Part shown: piece by piece, positions 27,458-36,143 of the stretch | Numbering within the stretch: position 1 is the first letter of the stretch | Layout of the letters: each line of letters starts with the position of its first letter | NCBI GenBank assembly: GCA_012840445.1 | Contig: DULI01000005.1 | Span: 62,001 to 126,000, forward strand | DNA: 64,000 bases | Reading direction: 5' to 3' | Origin: Clostridiales bacterium | GTDB lineage: Bacteria; Bacillota; Clostridia; Oscillospirales; Acutalibacteraceae | The notes under the pieces: generated by a model | What the model saw: only the letters and a program-made list of their open reading frames with translations | What the model was told of the DNA's origin: nothing | Databases searched by the model: none | Translations under genes and position numbers: made by a program

Positions 27458-28012
27458 TTAAAATCCAAATTCGCGGAGTCTTCGCGCCGTTTCGGCGGCA
27501 GGGAGCCCCACCACGGTGTAAAAGTCGCCCGATATGCGCTTAACCAAAGTCATGCCCTTCCCCTGTATGCCGTAAGCCCCCGCCTTGTCCATGGGCTCTT
27601 TTGTATCAATGTACTCTTTAATTTCCTCATCGGTAAGCGGGTAGAACTCTACATCTGTGTTGCTGCAGAACACCTCATTTTTGGATTCTGACATAATCGC
27701 GACCGCGGTATACACCGTATGCACCCTTCCGGACAACGACTTCAGCATTTGAAAGGCATGGTCACGGTCCCGTGGCTTGCCCAGGATTTTGCCGTCCAAT
27801 ACTACCACCGTATCCGACCCGATCACCACACAATCAGGCCGCAGTTTCAGCGCCGCGGCGGCTTTTTTTTGGGCAAGCCCGCTCACCGCCGTTTCCGGCA
27901 GTACGCCATTTTGTATGGTCTCATCTATATCAACCGGCAAGCATTCAAATTCGTACCCTAAATTTTTCAATATCTCTTTTCTTCTTGGGGAAGCCGAAGC
28001 CAAAACCAGCAT
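27458..28012 (-). CDS. maf: Maf-family nucleoside triphosphate pyrophosphatase
   Basis: A 184-residue house-cleaning enzyme that hydrolyses dTTP/UTP or modified nucleotides. The N-terminal loop LASASPRRKEIL, GSDTVVVLDGKILGKP with its catalytic Asp, and the closing MDKAGAYGIQGKG are diagnostic. In Firmicutes maf often sits directly upstream of mreB, as here. It starts three bases after the dut stop. Confidence 0.95.
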   Translation of the reverse strand: MLVLASASPRRKEILKNLGYEFECLPVDIDETIQNGVLPETAVSGLAQKKAAAALKLRPDCVVIGSDTVVVLDGKILGKPRDRDHAFQMLKSLSGRVHTVYTAVAIMSESKNEVFCSNTDVEFYPLTDEEIKEYIDTKEPMDKAGAYGIQGKGMTLVKRISGDFYTVVGLPAAETARRLREFGF

Positions 28013-28015
28013 ACC

Positions 28016-28453
28016 TTACACCCCCGTCGAACCAAAGCCGCCGGCGCCGCGGATGGTCTCATCAAGCTCAGCCACTTCCTGGATTTCGGGCAGCTCAATC
28101 GGCGCCACAACCATCTGGGCTATGCGGTCATAGGGGTTGATAACGCAGTCCTCGTCGGACAGGTTTATCAGCCCCACCTTTATTTCGCCGCGGTAATCGC
28201 TGTCTATAACCCCCACGCAGTTGGAAAGGGTGAGTCCTTTTTTTATAGCCAGCCCGCTTCGGGCGTAAATTAGCGCCACATAATTTGGGGAGGGCAGGGA
28301 TATTGCAATCCCCGTCGGAACAAGCGCCCTCTGCCCCGCCTTAATGCAAAGGGGCTGATCCAAAAGCGCAAACAGATCCATTCCCGCAGAACCGTCTGTT
28401 GCCCGCTCGGGCAGCCTCGCCTTTTCATTCAGTCTGCAAATTTTAAGCTTCAT
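28016..28453 (-). CDS. dut: dUTP diphosphatase
   Basis: Trimeric dUTPase of 145 residues producing dUMP and preventing uracil incorporation. All five motifs are visible: GSAGMDLFA, ARSGLAIKKG, VGVIDSDYRGEIKV, DRIAQMVV, and the C-terminal P-loop-like RGAGGFGSTGV. Good AGGAGTG site. It is flanked by maf and an HD hydrolase, a small nucleotide-hygiene cluster. Confidence 0.97.
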   Translation of the reverse strand: MKLKICRLNEKARLPERATDGSAGMDLFALLDQPLCIKAGQRALVPTGIAISLPSPNYVALIYARSGLAIKKGLTLSNCVGVIDSDYRGEIKVGLINLSDEDCVINPYDRIAQMVVAPIELPEIQEVAELDETIRGAGGFGSTGV

Positions 28454-28462
28454 AAAACACTC

Positions 28463-29053
28463 CTATGGTTTTAAATATTGTTTTTGCACACAATCTTTAA
28501 TAAGGTTTTCTACAAATTCCCAAAGTTCGGGAATTCCCTTTTTAATAACCTCAAGCCGATTATACACCATTCCGCTTGTAACGTTTCCAAGGCCCCAGGT
28601 ATGTCCTTCGGTCATGCAGTTGTTTAAAAAGGGTTGCAAACGGTCCAACGACGCGGCAAACAGCGCGTCGGGCGTCTGCATTTTGTCAAACTCTTCCCAA
28701 AGGGAGCGAAATTCCTCGGCCTGGTCCTTGTCTACCATGCCGAACAGCCTGTCCGCCGCAATTTGCTCCCGCTCCTTTTTACCGGCGTTGCCCACCTCGT
28801 CATAGGCAAAGGTATCCCCCGCGTAAATCTCCACAAGGTCATGTACTAAAAGCATTTTTATCACGCGGTCGATATCCACATCCTCACCCGCGTATTCTTT
28901 CAGCACCATCGCCATAAGGGCTATATGCCACGAATGTTCGGGCACGGTTTCCCTTCGGGACTTATCAATCAGCAGGGTCTGGCGCTGTATGTTCTTAAGC
29001 CTGTCGGCTTCAATAATAAACTTTATCTGTTTTTCTAATCTTTCCTTGTCCAT
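28463..29053 (-). CDS. HD-domain hydrolase (YfbR/5'-deoxynucleotidase-like)
   Basis: A 196-residue protein with the metal-binding HD pattern: the first His in PEHSWHIALMAM, then His-Asp in LLVHDLVEIYAGDT, and a later Asp in LFAASLDRLQPF. This is the HD_3 group that includes deoxynucleotide 5'-phosphatases. Gene neighbours dut and maf support a nucleotide-pool role, but the substrate is not shown by sequence. Confidence 0.82.
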   Translation of the reverse strand: MDKERLEKQIKFIIEADRLKNIQRQTLLIDKSRRETVPEHSWHIALMAMVLKEYAGEDVDIDRVIKMLLVHDLVEIYAGDTFAYDEVGNAGKKEREQIAADRLFGMVDKDQAEEFRSLWEEFDKMQTPDALFAASLDRLQPFLNNCMTEGHTWGLGNVTSGMVYNRLEVIKKGIPELWEFVENLIKDCVQKQYLKP

Positions 29054-29057
29054 ATCT

Positions 29058-31094
29058 TTATTTCACACCCCTAAAATACAGCCCGCGGGTAAAATCATCC
29101 GCCACACCTCCGGCCTGGTATTGCCTTATCACCTGCGCGCACTGCGCCTTGTCCTCATTAGTAAACATCAGCATAATAAAATCAAGTCCCAGCAATTCAT
29201 CCATCTTGTCTGCAAGCCAGACAGGCTTTGAATTCAGCAGTTCGCTGAACCCCGCGCGGCAAAATAGCGGGAATTTAATTCCCTTGCGGTCGGTAACATA
29301 ACATCCGCCTCCGCAGCCGGCCCCGTTTTTTCCGGGGCAGTTGCGCGTAAGCATTAGAGGCATCCGCCCATAGGCCAGAATCCCTTTGGGCAATAAATCC
29401 GATAGTCGCTTTATAGATTTTAAATCAAGCTCTGGGGATACCACCACGCTGCTTGCACCAAGTTCCTTTGCCGCCTTTACGCTGTCAGAGTTGAATATAT
29501 TCATGCCAAAATCAAAGCAGATTTCAAACCCTAAACGCCTTGCCAGCACCGCGGCGGAAAGATTTCCGCAAAGGGCCGCCCTGTAACCTTTATTGTAAGC
29601 CCTTTCAAGCCTTGACACAATATAATCCTCGCTTAATATCCCCCTTGGAATATCTATAAACAGTTTTTTATCGGGCAAATTAATACTTTCAAAGTCCGAC
29701 TCTAAGGGCACAGACACCGCCGCCACGCCCTCGAGATTTTCCGGTATTTGCTCAACACGGTAAAACCGCGCAAAAATCCAGGGTTTTTGCCCGCCGGGCT
29801 TTGCGCTTTGTGCAAGCTCCGGCATTATAAACTCCCTTTTTGGCACATTCGACCTTTTTACTTCAAGGGCCTGCGCCGCTTCCCGCCTTAGCGAATTTAG
29901 CTGCGACAAAGGGAGCATTAAACCCTCCTGCATATCAATTTCAAGGCTATTGAGAAAAAAGGGGGTGCCGCCCATCCTGGACAGCTGTTTTTCAACCACA
30001 TCCTTGTCAAGCGGGCGGTTTTTCGCTTTAACGGGCACATCGCCCTCCAAGCTTACACTGTTTTCCCCGTCGGTCAGCGTAAACCTTACAGGTTCTGATT
30101 GTTGTATGAAAATATGCCCCTTTACCGGCACACTCTGTCGTTCGCTGCGGTAAAATCCATGTATTTCGGAAAGGGTTTTGGCAGAATTGATCTTATCCTC
30201 GTCAGACCTTACGCCAAACATGGGCCTGCCAAGCCTGCCCGTATAATACCCGTCGGTAAACCCGCTGCGGGAAAACACATCTTTTAGCAGGTCCTTCAAT
30301 TCCTGCGGCACTTTGCCCTCATCAATTGCAATCCTGAAGGCCCGCGTGGCAGCCGCCACATATTCTGGCCGCTTCATGCGCCCCTCTATTTTAAGGGAAG
30401 ATACGCCCATTTCCTCAAGTTGCCCAATATAGTCAATAAGGCTTAAATCCTTCAAACTCAAATCATATCCGGTGCCATTCGGGGCGCCAAAGGGCAGCCT
30501 GCAGGGCCCCGCGCAAAGCCCACGGTTGCCGCTCCTGCCGCCCAACATTGCACTTAAATAACACTGCCCCGATACACTCATGCAAAGGGCGCCGTGAACA
30601 AACACCTCCACACTGATACCGTATTTTGCCGCCTCTTTGCATAGGCCGGCCAGCGCCTTCCTGTCAAGCTCCCTTGCGGCAACCACTCTTGTAATTCCAA
30701 GTGCGTGCAAAGCCTCCAGCGCCGCGGGCGAGTGCACGCTCATCTGGGTGGATGCGTGCAGCTCAACACCGGTAACCGCCCTTTTAAGCAGCGATACCAG
30801 CCCCAAATCCTGAAGTATCAGGCCGTCAACGCCAATCTCTGCCGCCTTTTTGGCAGTAAAAAGCGCCCCGGTCCGCTCTTGGTCGGAAACCAGGGTGTTA
30901 AGTGTAAGATATACCCTCACATTTCGCGCCCTGCAGTAATTAACTGCATCTTTAAGGGCATCCTCGTCAAAATTCTGTGCGTTTCTTCGCGCGTTAAAAT
31001 CATTTAATCCTAAGTAGACCGCGTCGGCCCCGGCACGAACCGCCGCAACCATAGCCTCCTGCGACCCCGCAGGTGCAAGCAGTTGTATGCTCAT
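29058..31094 (-). CDS. U32 family peptidase/hydroxylase with C-terminal DUF3656-type region
   Basis: A 678-residue member of the U32 group, which includes RlhA (23S rRNA C2501 hydroxylation) and collagenase-like proteins. An N-terminal TIM-barrel-like segment has LAPAGSQEAMVAAVRAGADA. The U32 signature is EVFVHGALCMSVSGQCYLS followed by GNRGLCAGPCR. The C-terminal Cys cluster (NCPGKNGAGCGGGC) may bind Fe-S. It overlaps the zapA stop by four bases (ATGA). rRNA hydroxylation is likelier than proteolysis, by family analogy. Confidence 0.88.
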   Translation of the reverse strand: MSIQLLAPAGSQEAMVAAVRAGADAVYLGLNDFNARRNAQNFDEDALKDAVNYCRARNVRVYLTLNTLVSDQERTGALFTAKKAAEIGVDGLILQDLGLVSLLKRAVTGVELHASTQMSVHSPAALEALHALGITRVVAARELDRKALAGLCKEAAKYGISVEVFVHGALCMSVSGQCYLSAMLGGRSGNRGLCAGPCRLPFGAPNGTGYDLSLKDLSLIDYIGQLEEMGVSSLKIEGRMKRPEYVAAATRAFRIAIDEGKVPQELKDLLKDVFSRSGFTDGYYTGRLGRPMFGVRSDEDKINSAKTLSEIHGFYRSERQSVPVKGHIFIQQSEPVRFTLTDGENSVSLEGDVPVKAKNRPLDKDVVEKQLSRMGGTPFFLNSLEIDMQEGLMLPLSQLNSLRREAAQALEVKRSNVPKREFIMPELAQSAKPGGQKPWIFARFYRVEQIPENLEGVAAVSVPLESDFESINLPDKKLFIDIPRGILSEDYIVSRLERAYNKGYRAALCGNLSAAVLARRLGFEICFDFGMNIFNSDSVKAAKELGASSVVVSPELDLKSIKRLSDLLPKGILAYGRMPLMLTRNCPGKNGAGCGGGCYVTDRKGIKFPLFCRAGFSELLNSKPVWLADKMDELLGLDFIMLMFTNEDKAQCAQVIRQYQAGGVADDFTRGLYFRGVK

Positions 31095-31438
31095 CTGTTT
31101 TCCAACTTATCCCTCAACATCCGGTTTTCTTTTCCCAGGCGTTCAATTTCTCTTTTGGCCTCGTCGGCCTCAAGCCTGGAGCAGGCCAACTCTTCCAGTG
31201 TGCTTTTGTGCTGCAGGCGAAGCTGTTCTATTTCCTGTTGCGCCTTTTTTGCCTCGTCGCAAAACTCCAGCGCCGCAAGCATCGCTACCATGGCAGTAGA
31301 CAAGTATGGGTTTTTGCGAGACAGTATTTCCAGCCGGCGATTAAGCTCGTCGCCAATATTGCGAATATAGCTTTCATCATCGTCCGATTGAATTATATAA
31401 TCCATTCCACCGACAACAAGCTTAATTTTGTTGGCCAT
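31091..31438 (-). CDS. zapA: Cell division protein ZapA
   Basis: A 115-residue FtsZ-ring stabiliser. It has the globular N-terminal KIKLVVGGMDYIIQSDDDESYI and a long coiled coil from about residue 45 to the end. ATG 31438 has GGGGTG six bases upstream; a GTG at 31447 is possible but poorly spaced. First gene of zapA-U32-HD-dut-maf. No clear promoter could be picked in the AT-rich DNA upstream. Confidence 0.92.
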   Translation of the reverse strand: MANKIKLVVGGMDYIIQSDDDESYIRNIGDELNRRLEILSRKNPYLSTAMVAMLAALEFCDEAKKAQQEIEQLRLQHKSTLEELACSRLEADEAKREIERLGKENRMLRDKLENR

Positions 31439-31447
31439 TCTGCACAC

Positions 31448-31779
31448 CCCGTTTTATATAATATACCATTATAATAATATAACAAATTCATCAAATAATA
31501 AAGTGTTTTAAGCAATTTTATAAATTTTTTCTGTATTTTCTTTATTTTTCATCAAATTTATATAAATATTTATTTATATCCACTCTGAACAGACAAATTT
31601 TTAAGCTAAGGCAGCCTATTGTCAAAAGACTGAAGGGTCTTTTGTACATTACTTTTTCCTTCAAGCATATTCCTACACAAGCTGGCATTTGCAGCTTAAG
31701 TTTATTTTTGGCCGCCAAAAATAATATATTCTTACAAAACAATTTACAAAAAATTAATACTTTCAGTATATTTCCCTCG
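31448..31779. other. AT-rich 380-base divergent spacer
   Basis: Lies between zapA (minus) and marR (plus). It holds an 8-bp hairpin CAAAAGAC/GTCTTTTG (31623-31644), which could terminate a minus-strand transcript, and a near-perfect palindrome at 31702-31724. The small minus-strand frame inside it shows no recognisable motif or ribosome site, so I do not annotate it as a gene. Confidence 0.5.
31702..31724. repeat. 23-bp perfect palindrome
   Basis: TTATTTTTGGC, a single central C, then GCCAAAAATAA. It lies about 55 bases upstream of the marR -10. The arms are perfect, as in a dimeric regulator site or a very tight hairpin. Function unknown. Confidence 0.6.
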
Positions 31780-31804
31780 TATAATCATTAAGTAATTTAC
31801 TTAA
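31780..31804 (+). promoter_or_regulatory. marR promoter -10 and overlapping operator
   Basis: TATAAT (31780-31785) is followed at once by a 17-bp palindrome, TTAAGTAA-T-TTACTTAA (31788-31804), covering the expected transcription start. MarR proteins bind 16-20-bp palindromes of this kind, so this is the likely autoregulatory operator for the marR-exporter operon. The -35 is poor. Confidence 0.7.
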
Positions 31805-31825
31805 CTAATTTGCGGGGTTTTTCAT

Positions 31826-32290
31826 ATGAAACATAAAGCCGAGCTGGTTGCCCAGCTCCTTGAGGCCGACCGGCGCCACAGGCAAACAAAACCAATCCCC
31901 CAGCCGTTACTTGGGCTGCGCCCGAACGAAATCGGGCTTTTGTATTTTCTAAGCCACCATCTAAAATCCGCGCCCGGCGGGCTTACTGTCTCTTACATCA
32001 GCTCAAAGCTGTCGGTCACGCGATCTGCCATCACACAGCTAATCAACCGGTTGGAGCGGCTGGGATTAATAAACCGGCAGGCCGACTCGGCCGACCGCCG
32101 GCATGTAAGGGTCACGTTGACCGAGAAGGCGCACGGCACCCTTAAAACCCTACAGGGCATGTTGGCCGAGCAGACCTCGGGACTTGTTGAATATCTTGGA
32201 GAAAACGACACAAAAGAATTAATAAGGCTGCTTAACAAAATTTCCGACTACTATGCAATAATCGGGAGTCATGCACCCGAAACTAAATAA
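31826..32290 (+). CDS. MarR-family transcriptional regulator
   Basis: A 154-residue winged-helix regulator. The recognition helix region is SKLSVTRSAITQLINRLERLGLINRQ, and the wing carries the classic DRRHVRVTLTEKA. It probably represses its own operon through the palindrome at 31788-31804, with a ligand relieving repression. The two ABC exporter genes overlap or closely follow it, the usual MarR-drug-exporter layout. Confidence 0.92.
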   Translation: MKHKAELVAQLLEADRRHRQTKPIPQPLLGLRPNEIGLLYFLSHHLKSAPGGLTVSYISSKLSVTRSAITQLINRLERLGLINRQADSADRRHVRVTLTEKAHGTLKTLQGMLAEQTSGLVEYLGENDTKELIRLLNKISDYYAIIGSHAPETK

Positions 32291-32321
32291 ACCGGAAAAT
32301 AAGAAAGGACTAAGCATATTT

Positions 32322-34043
32322 ATGGGTAAAATTATAAAAGGCATGGGAAAATACGGCTGGCTGTATGCCCTGTCCGTCATATTTGTGGGCATACAAAGTG
32401 TGTGTGAGCTAATCCTTCCGGGCAAAATGCAGGTAATAATAGACGAGGGCATAACCAAGGGCGACAACAGGGTAATTTTAAAATCGGGTATGGAAATGCT
32501 TCTTTTCTCGGCGGTCATAGCCTTCAGCGCAGTTGCCGCCTCGCTGTTTATGTCCATTTCAGGTTCAGGGTTTGCCAAACGCATGCGCCGGATGGTCTTT
32601 GTTAAGGTAATAAACGCCTCAAATAACCAGATAAACCAGTTCGGTACCTCATCACTTATAACCCGCACCACCAACGACATCACCCAGCTCCAGCAGTTCA
32701 TCGTAATGTCAAGACTTGCCATATTCGCCCCCTTTATGGGGCTGGGCTCGGTTATATTTGCAATTTCCGAAGCCAGGCCGCTGTACTGGATAATACTGCT
32801 TGCAATAATACTGCTGCTTATAGCCGTCATTATTTTTTTCAGGCTTGTAAGCCCCCTGTTTTTGTCGCTTCAAAAAAAGCTCGACAGGATAAACCTTGTA
32901 CTAAGAGAGAGCCTTACCGGCGTGCGTGTTGTACGGGCATTCAACCGTATAGACAGGGATAAATTGATTTTTAACAATGCCAATGCAGACCTTACAAAGA
33001 CCTCACTTAAAATAGCCCGCATCATGGCCGTCATGATGCCCCTTGCCATGCTTACCATGAACGGCATTACCGTGCTTGTAATGTGGGTAAGCGCCGGATA
33101 TATCGATACAGGCACCCTGAACATCGGCCAGATGTCGGCGTTTATTCAGTACATTATGCACATAATGTTCTCTTTAATGGCAATTATTAATATATTTGTG
33201 TTCCTTCCAAGGGCGTATGTGTCAATAGAGCGCATAGACGAGGTGCTTTCCTCCGAAAACGAGATGAAACAAACTTCCGCCCTGCAAAAGGAAAAGGCCA
33301 AAACAGGGCTTGAGTTTAAAAACGTAACCTTCAGTTTCAAGGGCGCAGAAAAACCCGTACTTAAAAATATCAGCTTCACCGCTAAACCCGGAACTATCAC
33401 GGCAATACTCGGTTCCACAGGTTCGGGCAAATCCACCCTGATAGACCTAATCCCTCGCTTTTACGACGTGGATTCAGGCCATATACTGTTAAACGGAGTC
33501 GATATCAGCCAAATGGATATAAGCACCTTGCGGCGGCGGATTGGCCTTGTGCCCCAGCAGGCATTGCTTTTTACCGGCACCATAGCCGAGAATATCAGAT
33601 ACGGCAAACCCGACGCCACCGACGAAGAGGTGCGCGAAGCCGCAAGAATCGCCATGGCGCTGGATTTCATAGAATCAAAGCCCTTGAAGTTTGACGAACC
33701 GGTATCACAGGGCGGCACCAATCTATCAGGCGGCCAGAAACAAAGGATTTCAATCGCGCGCGCAATAGTAAGAAGGCCCGACATTTATATATTCGACGAC
33801 AGCTTTTCGGCGCTCGATTATAAAACCGACGCGGCGCTGCGCAAAAACCTTGTAAAGGAAATCAAGGACGCGATAGTCTTGATTATTGCGCAAAGGGTCA
33901 GCACTGTTTTAAACGCCGACCAGATAATCGTGCTGTCCGAGGGCGAAATTGCGGGTATCGGAACCCACAGCGAGCTCTATTCCTCCTGCGAGGTTTACAG
34001 GGAAATTGTGCTCTCACAGCTTAGCGAGGAGGAGATTGCATGA
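32322..34043 (+). CDS. Heterodimeric ABC exporter, degenerate-site subunit
   Basis: A full-length transmembrane-plus-ATPase half transporter of 573 residues. Six helices fill the first 310 residues. The NBD has Walker A GSTGSGKST and an intact signature LSGGQKQR, but after Walker B (IYIFDD) an Asp replaces the catalytic Glu. This is the pattern of the LmrC/TM287 subunit in asymmetric exporters. The start chosen is ATG 32322 (AAAGGA 12 bases upstream); ATG 32271 inside marR is an alternative. Substrate is probably a drug or lipid-like compound, by analogy. Confidence 0.93.
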   Translation: MGKIIKGMGKYGWLYALSVIFVGIQSVCELILPGKMQVIIDEGITKGDNRVILKSGMEMLLFSAVIAFSAVAASLFMSISGSGFAKRMRRMVFVKVINASNNQINQFGTSSLITRTTNDITQLQQFIVMSRLAIFAPFMGLGSVIFAISEARPLYWIILLAIILLLIAVIIFFRLVSPLFLSLQKKLDRINLVLRESLTGVRVVRAFNRIDRDKLIFNNANADLTKTSLKIARIMAVMMPLAMLTMNGITVLVMWVSAGYIDTGTLNIGQMSAFIQYIMHIMFSLMAIINIFVFLPRAYVSIERIDEVLSSENEMKQTSALQKEKAKTGLEFKNVTFSFKGAEKPVLKNISFTAKPGTITAILGSTGSGKSTLIDLIPRFYDVDSGHILLNGVDISQMDISTLRRRIGLVPQQALLFTGTIAENIRYGKPDATDEEVREAARIAMALDFIESKPLKFDEPVSQGGTNLSGGQKQRISIARAIVRRPDIYIFDDSFSALDYKTDAALRKNLVKEIKDAIVLIIAQRVSTVLNADQIIVLSEGEIAGIGTHSELYSSCEVYREIVLSQLSEEEIA

Positions 34044-36061
34044 GCGAAAAAAATAGACCCCGGACACTAATGCCGCCAAAAGGGCCGGGCCCCGGACCTG
34101 GAGGCCCCGGCGGAAGGTTTATGCATCCCGGTGCTAAGGCAAAGAATTTCACGGGCACCATAAAACGCCTTCTAGGCTACCTTAAAACCGTGAGGGTGGC
34201 AATTCTAATAGTTTTGATTTTTACCATACTCTCCACACTCTTTAACACCATTTCCCCGAAGCTGCTGGGCGGGTTTGCCACAAGCATACAGTCCACCGTA
34301 ATCCGCCGCTCGCTTTATAACAGCGTAACCGGTATACTGGGCAAAATCCCCGAAGGGTTAACAGGGCAGGAAGCAATAAATTTACTTCCCGAAAGCGTTA
34401 CGCAAAACATGACCGAAAATATCAAAAATGAGCTTTTGTCAATGGATTTTTCAGCATACCCAGAAATAGAATACCCTTACATCGGCAGAATCATTTTAAC
34501 CTGCCTTGGCCTTTACGCTTTAAGCGCGATATTCAATTTCGTTCAAAGCTTCGTGCTCGCTTCAATTACCCAAAAGACCGTCTACCGCATGCGAAATGAA
34601 GTAAAAGACAAGCTCAACCGGCTTCCAATCAGTTTTTATGACAAATACACCCACGGCGAAATTCTAAGCCGCGTTACCAACGACATCGACACAATAAGCA
34701 ACACGCTGCAGCAGTCTTTGGCGCAAATACTTTCATCCCTTGTGCAGGTGGTTGCGGTGCTGATTATGATGCTAAGTATCAGCCCCATACTCACCCTTGT
34801 CACAATATTTACCCTTCCTGTCATCATCCTTATTACCACCATAGTGGCAAAACACTCCCAGAAACATTTTGCAAGAAACCAGGCGGAACTTGGCAACATA
34901 AACGGTCACATAGAAGAGATGTACACCGGCCACAAGATTATCGCAGCCTACGGCAGGGAGGAGGCGGCAATTGAAAAATTCGACCAAATCAACCAAAGGC
35001 TCTACACCGCCGGCTGGAAATCCCAGTTTGTGTCAAGCCTTATTATGCCGCTGACCCATCTCGTCAACAATATCGGTTACCTGTTAATTTGCGTTCTCGG
35101 CGGCCTGTTGTCCACAAGGGGCATTATCGACCTTGGCGGCATCGTGGCCTTTACCCAGTATTCAAGGCAGTTTACCTACCCCATAGTGCAGGTCACCAAC
35201 ATTTTCAATATCCTTCAGGCCACCGCAGCCGCGGCTGAGCGCGTGTTTGAAATTCTCGACGAGCCGGAGGAAAGACCCGACGACGAAGGCGCGGCAGAAA
35301 TCGCAGACCCGAAGGGTTATGTGGAGTTTAAAAATGTCAAATTCGGGTACAGCCCCGATAAAATATTAATTAATAATATGAACATTAAAGTAGAGCCAGG
35401 CCAGACAATTGCAATCGTGGGGCCCACAGGCGCCGGCAAAACCACCTTGGTAAACCTGCTGATGCGTTTTTATGAAATAAACGGCGGCCAAATCCTCATA
35501 GACGGCACGGATATTACCAAGTTAAAACGCAGCAATCTTCGTGGCATGTTCGGCATGGTACTTCAGGACTCGTGGCTGTTTAACGGGACTATCCGGGACA
35601 ACATAGCCTACGGGCGCGAAGACGCAACGGAGGAAGAAATAATACAGGCGGCAAAGATCGCCTACGTGGACCACTTTGTGCGCACATTGCCAAAAGGGTA
35701 TAATACCGTAATCAACGAGGAAGCCTCAAACATCTCCCATGGCCAGAAACAGCTAATCACCATCGCAAGGGCAGTCCTGTCAGACCCTGCAATACTGATA
35801 CTTGACGAGGCCACAAGCAATGTGGATACCCGCACCGAACTGCTCATACAAAAGGCCATGAACAAGCTCATGAAGGGCCGCACAAGCTTCGTCATCGCCC
35901 ACAGGCTTTCAACCATCAAAAACGCTGATTTAATTTTAGTAATGAAGCAGGGCGACATCATCGAGCAGGGCACACACTCGGATCTTATGAAGCAAAACGG
36001 CTTCTATGCCGAACTCTACAACAGCCAGTTCATGGGGGCAAATAACAGTCAAACCGCATAA
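34040..36061 (+). CDS. Heterodimeric ABC exporter, catalytic subunit
   Basis: Partner of 673 residues, starting inside the stop of the previous gene (4-base overlap). A Pro/Gly-rich N-terminus (PPKGPGPGPGGPGG) precedes the membrane domain. There is an unusually large loop of about 70 residues after the first helix. The NBD has Walker A GPTGAGKTT and a proper catalytic Glu (LILDEATSN), but the signature is changed to ISHGQ. This complements the first subunit, giving one working and one degenerate ATP site as in LmrCD/TM287-288. Confidence 0.93.
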   Translation: MSEKNRPRTLMPPKGPGPGPGGPGGRFMHPGAKAKNFTGTIKRLLGYLKTVRVAILIVLIFTILSTLFNTISPKLLGGFATSIQSTVIRRSLYNSVTGILGKIPEGLTGQEAINLLPESVTQNMTENIKNELLSMDFSAYPEIEYPYIGRIILTCLGLYALSAIFNFVQSFVLASITQKTVYRMRNEVKDKLNRLPISFYDKYTHGEILSRVTNDIDTISNTLQQSLAQILSSLVQVVAVLIMMLSISPILTLVTIFTLPVIILITTIVAKHSQKHFARNQAELGNINGHIEEMYTGHKIIAAYGREEAAIEKFDQINQRLYTAGWKSQFVSSLIMPLTHLVNNIGYLLICVLGGLLSTRGIIDLGGIVAFTQYSRQFTYPIVQVTNIFNILQATAAAAERVFEILDEPEERPDDEGAAEIADPKGYVEFKNVKFGYSPDKILINNMNIKVEPGQTIAIVGPTGAGKTTLVNLLMRFYEINGGQILIDGTDITKLKRSNLRGMFGMVLQDSWLFNGTIRDNIAYGREDATEEEIIQAAKIAYVDHFVRTLPKGYNTVINEEASNISHGQKQLITIARAVLSDPAILILDEATSNVDTRTELLIQKAMNKLMKGRTSFVIAHRLSTIKNADLILVMKQGDIIEQGTHSDLMKQNGFYAELYNSQFMGANNSQTA

Positions 36062-36079
36062 ATTTTGCAAAATATTATT

Positions 36080-36108
36080 TTGACATATTTAACTTGTTTT
36101 GTTATAAT
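36080..36108 (+). promoter_or_regulatory. Perfect-consensus sigma-A promoter
   Basis: TTGACA (36080-36085), 17 bp, TATAAT (36103-36108): both hexamers and the spacer are ideal. It drives the Re-citrate-synthase-like gene. Confidence 0.93.
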
Positions 36109-36143
36109 AATGGGAAATACCGATTAATAAGGAGGTATTCTTT

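Noticed and set aside
31542..31742. 66-codon minus-strand frame in the zapA-marR gap
   Set aside because: No ribosome site, no recognisable motif, AT-driven composition, and it crosses both a hairpin and the 23-bp palindrome.
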